From: a virus
IMG/VR virus record: IMGVR_UViG_3300032331_000813
Coordinates: 20,466 to 84,465 of that record
Length of the DNA: 64,000 bases
Direction: 5' to 3' (one strand)
Below the pieces are notes generated by a model. It ran no database searches. It worked only from the letters and a program-made list of their open reading frames with translations, and was not told the origin of the DNA. Made by a program: the position numbers and the translations under genes. Below, one piece after another: positions 53,484 to 59,762 of the stretch; positions within the stretch are counted from its first letter, which is position 1; every line of letters starts with the position of its first letter.

Positions 53484-56400
53484 ATGCGAGATGTATTTTA
53501 TTACGGTAATAAACCCAACGTTCACCCAAGAGAAAAATTTGCAACTTCAATAGAAGATGCTAGACAACAATGCACCACTGAACATTTTTGGATAATCAAC
53601 GAATTTTGTGATTATCGAAATTTTGATTGGGAATGGGAATTTGATTTCTTACCTGACCATGAAGTTTGGGCAGAAGAACACAATAATGTATGGCCTAGTG
53701 TTCATCAAAAAGATAGTGGTACATGGTTGTGTCCACAAACAAAAAGTGAAATAATAATATATCGTGCTGATGTTGAACCATTACCTAGAAAAAAAATAAT
53801 TTCTAATGAATGGAAATTTATAGATAAAGTAGATACAACTAAATTTGACTTTAGCTGGCACCCTGACCCTTCATCACCTCCATACGTATATGTATGGGGA
53901 AATAAATGGAATCCAGTAGAATTGCAACCGGCACTAGAGTATCATACTCCTAATGCTACTACTAGAAAATATATAGATCAAGTAGTTGAATTGTTACCTA
54001 ATGAGTATTTTGTAGAAATACAACCAATTGACAAGTCTAAGTTTGACATGACTTGGAGACCCAATCCACTCGATCCTCCCTTCATTTACAAGTGGGGAAA
54101 TAAATTTAATCCAGTTGAAATGGAAACTGCATTAGAATATCATGCGCCCGGCGCAACTGAAGTAAAATACATGAAAACTCCTATTGAGATTATCACGCAA
54201 TGGGACAGTTGGGAAAACGTTGAAAATATAGATAAAGAAAGTTTTGATTGGACATGGAGACCTGACCCAAGAGAACCTCCCTTCATATATCATTTTGGTA
54301 CTCAATGGCAAAAGACAAATGGTCCTAAATACACAGTTAAAGGCGCCACTAAAATTAAGTATATAAGCGAAATAAAAGCTAAAATAATGCCTAATAGAGA
54401 AAATTGGACCGTTCCTGATAATATAGATGTTACTGGATTTGACTTTAGCTGGCATCCCGATGCAACGAGTCCTCCTTACACATATAGATTTCCTACTCAA
54501 TGGGCGATGAGTGGTGGACCTACTTACACAGTACCAGGCGCTACTGAAGTAAAATATGTTGACGTAATAAAAGCAAAAGCATTACCCGATAAAACCAATT
54601 GGGATGTACCATCTTATATTGATAGTGACAGTTTTGACTTTAGCTGGCATCCATATATAGAAGATGAACCATTCATATATCAGTTTGGTACTCAATGGCA
54701 AAAGACAGGTGGTCCTCAGTATGTGCATCCTAACATACCTAGAATGGCATCAGGTAAGCCTATTGGTCAAGTAAAATACATTGATACACGTATTATAAAA
54801 GCAAAACGCTTACCTAGTAAAAAAGGATTCATGCCACCTGAAAACTTTAAAGAAATAGTAGACTTTGATTATTCATGGCACCCAGACGATACAGAACCAC
54901 CATACATATATCATTTTGGTACACAGCATCAAAAGACAGGTGGACCAAGATACTTTGTTGAAGGTGCGACTGAAATAAAATATGTAGATAAACCAAGAGC
55001 CGCAGTTCTTCCAAAAGATAATACTATCAATTGGGAAATACCAAATAACATAGATGTTAGTGAGTTTGATTTTAGTTGGCACCCTGATGAGAGAGATGAA
55101 CCATATATCTATCAATTTGGCACACAACATCAAAAGACAGGTGGACCAAAGTACATTGTCCCTAAAGCTACTGAAATAAAATATGTAGAAAATTCAAAAG
55201 CAAAAAGTTTATCTAATAAAGAAAATTGGGTTATGCCAGATGATTTAGATATTGCAGACTTTGATTTTAGTTGGCACCCTGACGATACAGAAGAACCTTT
55301 CTTGTATCATTTTGGTACACAATGGTCAGAACATGGAGGACCTACGTATGTAAGACCGGGTGCAATTGTCGGTGTAACTGCCACTAAGTATATTAATCCT
55401 AGAGTACTCAAGGCGACTGTAGCGCCTGATAAAAAGTATTGGATAATACCAGATGATATAGACAGCGATAGTTTTGACTTTAGCTGGCATCCTCATCCAA
55501 ATAGTCCACCGTTCATATATCAATTTGGTACACAGTGGCAAAAGACAGGTGGACCTCAGTATATACATCCTGATATAACTAAAACGGCAACAGGAAAACC
55601 CAATGGTCAAATTAGTTATGTTGATACACGAGTTCTCTCATCTACTAAACTGCCATTAAAAACATATTGGGTGATTCCTGATAATATTGATGTTAGTGAA
55701 TTTGATTTTAGTTGGCATCCTGATGACACAAGTCCACCTACTACCTATCAGTTTGGTACATTATTAGATAAAGAAGATGGTCCTAAATATGTTCATCCTA
55801 ACACTATGGATGATGTAGTTGTATATCTAGAAAGAATCGCACCTAAGCAAGTTATAGTAGAGACAGTAGTTCATACTGATTTTCCTAAATATATCGTAAC
55901 TACCACACTTGAAGATTTGATTGAAGAACATTCTAACGAATTGTTTTGGGCATTAAATCCTGATTTAGACTATAGTGAGTTTGATTTTAATTGGAGACCT
56001 AGTATTGAACAGTCGCAATATCTACATGCGTTTGGCTCACCTGAGAATATCAATACTCAAACATACTTTGTTAATGCAGCAGCATGGTTAAAAGGATTTA
56101 AAGATATCAATTATGTTGAAGATAAAACACTCAATGTAAAAGTTAATATTGATATGTTCTTTGTTGACAGAAGCAATAATGAATCACAGTCACGGTTTGA
56201 AAAACTAAAGAATAAATTCCCTAACATACAAAAAACTCGCTACTTAAATAGTTGGGTAGAAACTATCAATCGTTGTATTAATCGTGCTAGTAGTAATTTG
56301 TGTTGGATATTGAATAGTGAGTTAGACTATAGTGATTTTGATTTCAACTATTATCCTAATCCATGGCAGATGAAAATGGTACATGTGTTTGGTACTCAAT

Positions 56401-57857
56401 GGAGTCACTGGGGCACTACCTATATGGTTAACCGAGATACGTTTGCTGATGATACAAAATTCATAAAGATAATTGAACATCTTTCTAATCTTAACTTTGT
56501 TAAGGATAGGAGAGCAAAGGCAACTAATATTCTATATGATACTATCTACATAGACCATGGCAATAAAGATATGTCTAGATTACAAAAAGAAGGAAAATTA
56601 GTAATAAAATATCAGAACAGTTATATCACTACATTCCAAAAGATGTTAGATATGCTACCTATTAAAAAAGAACATTATGTATGGGTAGTTAGTTCTATAT
56701 GTGATTATGCCGAATTTGATTTTACTTATATATGCGATCCTTTTGCAAAAGATCAATTGCATGTTTTCCCTAGTGATAGACAAAAATTTGGTGATACGTT
56801 CTTAGTTGATGTTAACAAATTACGTGAACTAATTGAAGATATGAACTCATTAGAAGATTACGTAAAAATTAACTATAATCAAAATCAACGTGTAACTAGA
56901 CTTACTCCACCTGTTATAGTTACTGAAGGGGATACACATTTATCTAGCATAAACACAGAGTTTAATTTTCCTTATGCAGTATTTGTTACAGAAGATAATA
57001 GAAATATAAATGTAGTTGACAGTGAACCAATGAGTTTATGGAGTCCTGAATCTAAAAACATTCAAGTAACCAGTATAGGTGGAACACGAATTGTGGTACC
57101 CAAAGAAGCTAAAGATTTCATAGAGACACAGTTATATGATTATCCTTACATTAAATCTAATAATAGATTATCGCAATCAATTCCATTGGACATTGTATTC
57201 TTTAGTAACGGTGAAGGTGCAGCAGATAAAAATTATGCACATTTATTAGAGATAACAAAAGGATTACCAAACAGACTAACAAGAGTAGATGGGGTGCAAG
57301 GTAGAGTAAACAGTCAACATGCGGCTGCTAATGCTAGTAAAACATCATGGTACTTCTTAGTTAATGGGAAACTGAAAGTAAGTCAAAAATTTGACTTCAA
57401 TTGGCAACCCGATAGATTACAATTACCTAAGCATTATATATTTCAAGCTACTAATCCAGTCAATGGATTAAAGTATGGACATCAAGCTATTGTTGCTAAT
57501 AACAAACGATTGACTTTAGAAAATTATGGTAGCGGATTAGATTTTACTATGGATAGTGACCATGAGATTGTCAAAATAAACAGTGGTATGGCAATATTCA
57601 ATACTAGTGAATGGGACACATGGCGTACTGCGTTCCGTGAATGCATTAAACTTAAAGCATCGGGCACTGAAGAAAATAAAGAACGATTAGAATTTTGGTT
57701 AACAGTTGCTATGGGTGACTTTGCCCAATATAGTATCGAAGGTGCTCAAGATGCTGTAGAATACTATGAAGAAGTTAATGGTGACTTTAATAAACTAAGA
57801 TTAAGCTATGACTGGGCTTGGTTAAAAACTTACTATGAGACTAAATATACGTTATGA
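53484..57857 (+). CDS. 1457-residue repeat protein with C-terminal GT-like domain
   Basis: Residues about 120-780 hold ten units of roughly 65 residues. Each has an FDFSWHPD core, then PPYIYxFGTQWQKTGGPxY and GATEVKYVD. A degenerate unit lies before them and three more after (FDFNWRP, FDFNYYP, FDFTYIC), together with LNPDLDYSEF-like linkers. Residues about 1230-1430 form a domain homologous to the protein at 35573 (RVDGVQGRVNSQHAAANAS; NPVNGLKYGHQ), but with VNGK where that protein has the acidic DGDN, so catalysis by this copy is doubtful. It may be a scaffold or glycan-binding repeat array. Start ATG at 53484 is 8 nt after the carbamoyltransferase stop. Confidence 0.75.
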   Translation: MRDVFYYGNKPNVHPREKFATSIEDARQQCTTEHFWIINEFCDYRNFDWEWEFDFLPDHEVWAEEHNNVWPSVHQKDSGTWLCPQTKSEIIIYRADVEPLPRKKIISNEWKFIDKVDTTKFDFSWHPDPSSPPYVYVWGNKWNPVELQPALEYHTPNATTRKYIDQVVELLPNEYFVEIQPIDKSKFDMTWRPNPLDPPFIYKWGNKFNPVEMETALEYHAPGATEVKYMKTPIEIITQWDSWENVENIDKESFDWTWRPDPREPPFIYHFGTQWQKTNGPKYTVKGATKIKYISEIKAKIMPNRENWTVPDNIDVTGFDFSWHPDATSPPYTYRFPTQWAMSGGPTYTVPGATEVKYVDVIKAKALPDKTNWDVPSYIDSDSFDFSWHPYIEDEPFIYQFGTQWQKTGGPQYVHPNIPRMASGKPIGQVKYIDTRIIKAKRLPSKKGFMPPENFKEIVDFDYSWHPDDTEPPYIYHFGTQHQKTGGPRYFVEGATEIKYVDKPRAAVLPKDNTINWEIPNNIDVSEFDFSWHPDERDEPYIYQFGTQHQKTGGPKYIVPKATEIKYVENSKAKSLSNKENWVMPDDLDIADFDFSWHPDDTEEPFLYHFGTQWSEHGGPTYVRPGAIVGVTATKYINPRVLKATVAPDKKYWIIPDDIDSDSFDFSWHPHPNSPPFIYQFGTQWQKTGGPQYIHPDITKTATGKPNGQISYVDTRVLSSTKLPLKTYWVIPDNIDVSEFDFSWHPDDTSPPTTYQFGTLLDKEDGPKYVHPNTMDDVVVYLERIAPKQVIVETVVHTDFPKYIVTTTLEDLIEEHSNELFWALNPDLDYSEFDFNWRPSIEQSQYLHAFGSPENINTQTYFVNAAAWLKGFKDINYVEDKTLNVKVNIDMFFVDRSNNESQSRFEKLKNKFPNIQKTRYLNSWVETINRCINRASSNLCWILNSELDYSDFDFNYYPNPWQMKMVHVFGTQWSHWGTTYMVNRDTFADDTKFIKIIEHLSNLNFVKDRRAKATNILYDTIYIDHGNKDMSRLQKEGKLVIKYQNSYITTFQKMLDMLPIKKEHYVWVVSSICDYAEFDFTYICDPFAKDQLHVFPSDRQKFGDTFLVDVNKLRELIEDMNSLEDYVKINYNQNQRVTRLTPPVIVTEGDTHLSSINTEFNFPYAVFVTEDNRNINVVDSEPMSLWSPESKNIQVTSIGGTRIVVPKEAKDFIETQLYDYPYIKSNNRLSQSIPLDIVFFSNGEGAADKNYAHLLEITKGLPNRLTRVDGVQGRVNSQHAAANASKTSWYFLVNGKLKVSQKFDFNWQPDRLQLPKHYIFQATNPVNGLKYGHQAIVANNKRLTLENYGSGLDFTMDSDHEIVKINSGMAIFNTSEWDTWRTAFRECIKLKASGTEENKERLEFWLTVAMGDFAQYSIEGAQDAVEYYEEVNGDFNKLRLSYDWAWLKTYYETKYTL
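53840..55820 (+). repeat. Ten-unit protein repeat with FDFSWHPD core
   Basis: Ten units, each about 190-240 nt, encode the FD(F/W/M/Y)xWxP core with PP(Y/F)xYxFGTQWQKTGGP. Neighbouring units differ by substitutions and by an insertion of a TGKPxGQxxYxDTR segment in two units (near 54750 and 55590), so they arose by unequal duplication and then diverged. Confidence 0.75.
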
Positions 57858-58045
57858 TAGTTAAACTTGCAAACAAAATTGGACAAGCACATGGAAAGTT
57901 TTTCATGTGGTTAGGACACAAAGCCGAAACTAATCCATGGTGGGCGGTCGCATTGACTGTCTGGGCATTGTATGAAATTGGTGAACATATTGCAGGGCCA
58001 GTAATGGCAATCATGTATGCTACGGGTCATCTAGTTATTCAATAA
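57854..58045 (+). CDS. Small membrane protein
   Basis: A 63-residue protein. Residues about 29-62 form a hydrophobic stretch (WWAVALTVWALYEIGEH, then VMAIMYATGHLVI), probably one or two membrane segments broken by a Glu-His turn. The N-terminal part is amphipathic with Lys and His. It overlaps the repeat-protein stop as ATGA and the next start as TAATG. Similar single-segment proteins are common in T4-like phages; function unknown. Confidence 0.65.
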   Translation: MIVKLANKIGQAHGKFFMWLGHKAETNPWWAVALTVWALYEIGEHIAGPVMAIMYATGHLVIQ

Positions 58046-58191
58046 TGTATCGCTATAAAGTTTGGGTTAGGTTAAATCAAACACAGACCGCCGATGTAAC
58101 TATCAATGCGGATAATGATTTACAGGCTAAGATGTTAGCAGAAGCTATATATGGTGTAGGTATGGTATTAAACTATACTCGCATTGACTAA
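58045..58191 (+). CDS. 48-residue phage protein of unknown function
   Basis: ATG at 58045 overlaps the stop of the membrane-protein gene; stop TAA at 58189-58191 overlaps the next ATG. A strand-helix-strand pattern is visible (YRYKVWVRLN, DNDLQAKMLAEAIYG, MVLNYTRI). Proteins of this shape recur in T4-like phages. Unknown role; coupling on both sides supports that it is translated. Confidence 0.65.
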   Translation: MYRYKVWVRLNQTQTADVTINADNDLQAKMLAEAIYGVGMVLNYTRID

Positions 58192-58343
58192 TGAATGTAG
58201 AAAAAGAAACCATTTATCATTTCACTTGTACTGAGTGTAAAGGGTGGTTTAGTATCGCTACTATGGAAGCGTGGAAACCAAAAAAGTTATACTGTCCACA
58301 TTGCGGCAAATTATCTGAGGAGATTGTATGTTTATTGGGTTAA
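58191..58343 (+). CDS. Zinc-ribbon micro-protein
   Basis: The 50-residue product carries CTEC near residues 13-16 and CPHC near 35-38, a two-knuckle zinc ribbon. It begins with YHFTC, as in many nucleic-acid-binding ribbons. Its start overlaps the upstream stop as TAATG and its end overlaps the next gene by 16 nt. It may bind RNA polymerase, DNA or RNA, but only zinc binding can be read from the sequence. Confidence 0.68.
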   Translation: MNVEKETIYHFTCTECKGWFSIATMEAWKPKKLYCPHCGKLSEEIVCLLG

Positions 58344-58474
58344 TGGGTGTTGACAATGATGGTAAGACCATGTATACTCCTGATGGTACAAAGATATTTT
58401 TCACATTGCCATGGGGACTAGCGTGGAAAGTACAAGAGATACAACATTGGATCGCTAAGAAGACCTGGAGGTAA
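58328..58474 (+). CDS. 48-residue phage protein of unknown function
   Basis: ATG at 58328 lies inside the zinc-ribbon gene; stop TAA at 58472-58474. The product is MFIGLMGVDNDGKTMYTPDG at the start and then aromatic and basic (LPWGLAWKVQEIQHWIAKKTW), resembling small phage proteins with a Trp-rich end. The GGAGG before the next gene lies inside its last codons. Function unknown. Confidence 0.55.
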   Translation: MFIGLMGVDNDGKTMYTPDGTKIFFTLPWGLAWKVQEIQHWIAKKTWR

Positions 58475-58477
58475 TAT

Positions 58478-58708
58478 ATGAGACAAGTAGTAATAGATGA
58501 ATTAACAGAAAGAATAAAAAACTTTGAAAAAGTGGCAAAACCGCGTGATGTGGGAACCGGTATGACTGGTTCTTTTAACATGTTTAATTATACCATTCAA
58601 AGTGGAACTGCCATGACACAGGAAGAATTTGATTCATGTACATATGACGATTGGTTACGAGAAGAACATATTCGTGTGTATAAAAAAGTCAATAACCTTC
58701 TTGGATGA
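58478..58708 (+). CDS. Conserved phage hypothetical protein
   Basis: A 76-residue protein with a strong GGAGG site 7 nt before its ATG. It starts with a helix (VVIDELTERIKNFEKVA) and ends with EEFDSCTYDDWLREEHIRVYKKVNNLL, giving an all-helical acidic/basic protein. It is the last gene of the long operon and ends about 20 nt before the tmRNA. Function unknown. Confidence 0.65.
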   Translation: MRQVVIDELTERIKNFEKVAKPRDVGTGMTGSFNMFNYTIQSGTAMTQEEFDSCTYDDWLREEHIRVYKKVNNLLG

Positions 58709-58711
58709 TAG

Positions 58712-58719
58712 ACTAAATA
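58712..58719 (+). promoter_or_regulatory. Octamer ACTAAATA just before the permuted tmRNA gene
   Basis: ACTAAATA begins 4 nt after the upstream stop. The acceptor piece begins shortly after, so the octamer could start its transcript. The same octamer precedes the porin and pstS. Confidence 0.35.
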
Positions 58720-58721
58720 TA

Positions 58722-58789
58722 AGTTATTGCTGTATGAAGCAAAGAGAAAAGTGTTCTGGACGCGGGTTCGACTCCCGCCAGGTCCACCA
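58722..58789 (+). ncRNA. ssrA: tmRNA acceptor piece (3' half of ssrA, encoded first)
   Basis: T-arm GCGGG, loop TTCGACT and CCCGC at 58762-58778, then CAGGTCC (58779-58785) and an encoded ACCA end at 58786-58789. CAGGTCC pairs over 7 bp with GGGCCTG at 58886-58892, the start of the coding piece. TGTTCT (58752-58757) pairs with AGAGCA (58906-58911) and TGCTGT (58728-58733) with ACAGCA (58928-58933), two parts of helix P2. The segment GGACGCGGGTTC before the T-loop matches bacterial tmRNA 3' ends. This is the 3' half placed before the 5' half, as in two-piece tmRNA. The exact 5' end is not certain. Confidence 0.85.
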
Positions 58790-58881
58790 TAAAGTATTTT
58801 ATTAGCTCAGTTGTGTAGAGCGTCCGCAGAATTCTAGATAAGCGGTTGGTCGTTGGTTCGAGGCCAACATAGAATACTTTA
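58790..58881 (+). other. tmRNA intervening segment forming one 13-bp-capped tRNA-like fold
   Basis: TAAAGTATTTTAT (58790-58802) pairs with ATAGAATACTTTA (58869-58881) over 13 bp with one U-G pair, enclosing the D arm and T arm of a tRNA. The helix begins at the base right after the tmRNA CCA, and four bases separate its end from the start of the coding piece. In known two-piece tmRNAs this intervening part is removed. Confidence 0.7.
58796..58876 (+). tRNA. tRNA-like gene with enlarged anticodon loop inside the tmRNA intervening segment
   Basis: Acceptor stem ATTTTAT/ATAGAAT (58796-58802 with 58869-58875), D arm GCTC...GAGC (58805-58821), T arm GTTGG, loop TTCGAGG, CCAAC (58852-58868), discriminator A and no encoded CCA. 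The anticodon stem reduces to CCGC/GCGG around a 14-base loop instead of 7, so an anticodon cannot be read safely; GAT (Ile) or TCT (Arg) are possible triplets. It could be a tRNA with an inserted loop, or a tRNA turned into a processing signal. It lies wholly between the two tmRNA pieces. Confidence 0.5.
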
Positions 58882-58885
58882 TAAT

Positions 58886-59048
58886 GGGCCTGCCCTGGTT
58901 TCGACAGAGCAAAGAGTAACAGAGTGGACAGCACGGTAGGCGATGACCGTTAATCAAGCAAATTTCATAACTGCAAACGATGAGTTATATTCTTTAGCCG
59001 CTTGAGGCTAAGGTGCAGTAGGACTTACTGTATAAAAGAAACAACCAG
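58886..59048 (+). ncRNA. ssrA: tmRNA coding piece (5' half of ssrA) with tag ANDELYSLAA
   Basis: It begins GGGCCTG and holds the tmRNA hallmark TGGTTTCGACAG (58896-58907). The tag frame starts at GCA 58973 and ends at TGA 59003-59005, giving ANDELYSLAA, an LAA-type degradation tag. TTAGCC/GGCTAA (58994-58999 with 59006-59011) encloses the stop codon like pseudoknot 2, CAGTA/TACTG (59016-59020 with 59026-59030) is a further hairpin, and CGGT/ACCG (58934-58949) fits pseudoknot 1. The RNA frees stalled ribosomes and tags the nascent protein. The 3' end is estimated at the terminator. Confidence 0.88.
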
Positions 59049-59070
59049 AACCCGCTTCGGCGGGTTTCTT
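59049..59070 (+). terminator. Rho-independent terminator after tmRNA
   Basis: AACCCGC, TTCG loop, GCGGGTT (59049-59066), then TTCTT. It closes the tmRNA transcript. Confidence 0.8.
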
Positions 59071-59177
59071 ATTAGTAGTAACACTAATAAAGATTCATAC
59101 TTTTCACTATGTTATTTAGGTAATGGCAACATATATAAACGATATATACAATGTCAATTTGATATAGGAGAACAATT

Positions 59178-59252
59178 ATGAAATGGACTACACCTCAAGC
59201 AAATGATATGCGTTTTGGTTTTGAAATTACCATGTATATTGCTAATCGTTAA
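59178..59252 (+). CDS. pqqA: PqqA-like coenzyme PQQ precursor peptide
   Basis: A 24-residue peptide starting MKWTTP and ending MRFGFEITMYIANR. PqqA peptides are 22-29 residues and hold the pair Glu and Tyr spaced E-x-x-x-Y, here Glu16 and Tyr20 in FGFEITMY. The radical SAM enzyme PqqE crosslinks these two and the rest is trimmed off to give PQQ. TAGGAG (59165-59170) serves as ribosome binding site; a strong terminator follows, so it is a single-gene unit, as is common for pqqA. No pqqB-E gene lies in this window, so the peptide would rely on host PqqB-E. A phage-borne copy suggests support of PQQ-dependent alcohol oxidation. Confidence 0.82.
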   Translation: MKWTTPQANDMRFGFEITMYIANR

Positions 59253-59266
59253 TTCACATATTAACC

Positions 59267-59293
59267 AAAAAGGTTGCTTCGGCAACCTTTTTT
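59267..59293 (+). terminator. Strong rho-independent terminator after pqqA
   Basis: An 11-bp stem AAAAAGGTTGC/GCAACCTTTTT around a TTCG loop, ending in a T run. It isolates pqqA from the cytochrome gene. Confidence 0.88.
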
Positions 59294-59325
59294 AATATAT
59301 ACTTAATACAACTAAGGAGTATTTT

Positions 59326-59634
59326 ATGAAAAAGTTAATAACATCGGCAATACTAATCATGTCTTTGACTACTGCATATGCAGTTGACCCCAAAGCACTA
59401 GCACAAAGTAAAAGTTGTTTAGCTTGTCACGCAATTGATTCTAAGCTAGTTGGACCAGCATATAAAGATGTTGCTGCAAAATATAAAAACGATCCGCTTG
59501 CTGAAGATAGATTGAGTAAAAAAATTATGTCAGGTGGTGGTGGAGTTTGGGGAACAATGCCCATGCCAGCTAATAGTCAAGTTAATCCAAATGAAGCAAA
59601 AATTCTAGCAAAATGGATTTTAAGCATAAAATAA
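59326..59634 (+). CDS. Periplasmic cytochrome c, c551/c552 type
   Basis: The 102-residue protein has a Sec signal peptide (KKLITSAILIMSLTTAYA, cleaved about residue 19). The haem site is CLACH at residues 31-35, with His35 as proximal ligand and a Met in MPMPAN (Met80 most likely) as distal ligand. Mature length of about 83 fits class I cytochromes of the c551/c552 group, which carry electrons between dehydrogenases and oxidases or peroxidases. AAGGAG precedes the ATG. Beside pqqA, it may accept electrons from PQQ-dependent alcohol oxidation, though not necessarily directly. Haem attachment needs host Ccm machinery. Host origin is likely. Confidence 0.88.
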   Translation: MKKLITSAILIMSLTTAYAVDPKALAQSKSCLACHAIDSKLVGPAYKDVAAKYKNDPLAEDRLSKKIMSGGGGVWGTMPMPANSQVNPNEAKILAKWILSIK

Positions 59635-59642
59635 CTATCAAG

Positions 59643-59675
59643 TAGTATACATTGCGTATATACTAAGTAGTTTTT
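59643..59675 (+). terminator. Weak hairpin terminator after the cytochrome gene
   Basis: TAGTATA/TATACTA (59643-59649 with 59659-59665) with a 9-nt loop, then AGTAG and a T run at 59671-59675. AT-rich and short, so efficiency may be low. Confidence 0.45.
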
Positions 59676-59694
59676 ACTTGAATAGATAATTTAT

Positions 59695-59723
59695 TTGACA
59701 CTATTCAACAGACTAAATATTAA
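59695..59723 (+). promoter_or_regulatory. Sigma-70-type promoter for the porin
   Basis: TTGACA at 59695-59700, 17-nt spacer, TATTAA at 59718-59723. The -35 is a perfect match, the -10 four of six. A late-type octamer ACTAAATA (59712-59719) overlaps the spacer end, so host and phage polymerase forms could both act here. Confidence 0.6.
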
Positions 59724-59726
59724 TCT

Positions 59727-59741
59727 AACCCCAAAAGGGTT
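59727..59741 (+). promoter_or_regulatory. Short 5' UTR hairpin before the porin
   Basis: AACCC, loop CAAAA, GGGTT (59727-59741) sits between promoter and AAGGA site. It may protect the transcript start; no known motif. Confidence 0.35.
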
Positions 59742-59762
59742 TATAACTAAAGGAAATATAAT

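Noticed and set aside
58751-58789. A separate tRNA gene ending in CCA
   Set aside because: No D arm or anticodon arm precedes the T arm, while its acceptor strand pairs fully with 58886-58892, so it is the tmRNA acceptor piece.
58880-58885. TATAAT directly before the tmRNA coding piece as a promoter
   Set aside because: A start 6-7 nt after it would fall inside the acceptor stem (58892) and would lose the GGGCCTG strand. The bases are largely explained by pairing with 58790-58795.
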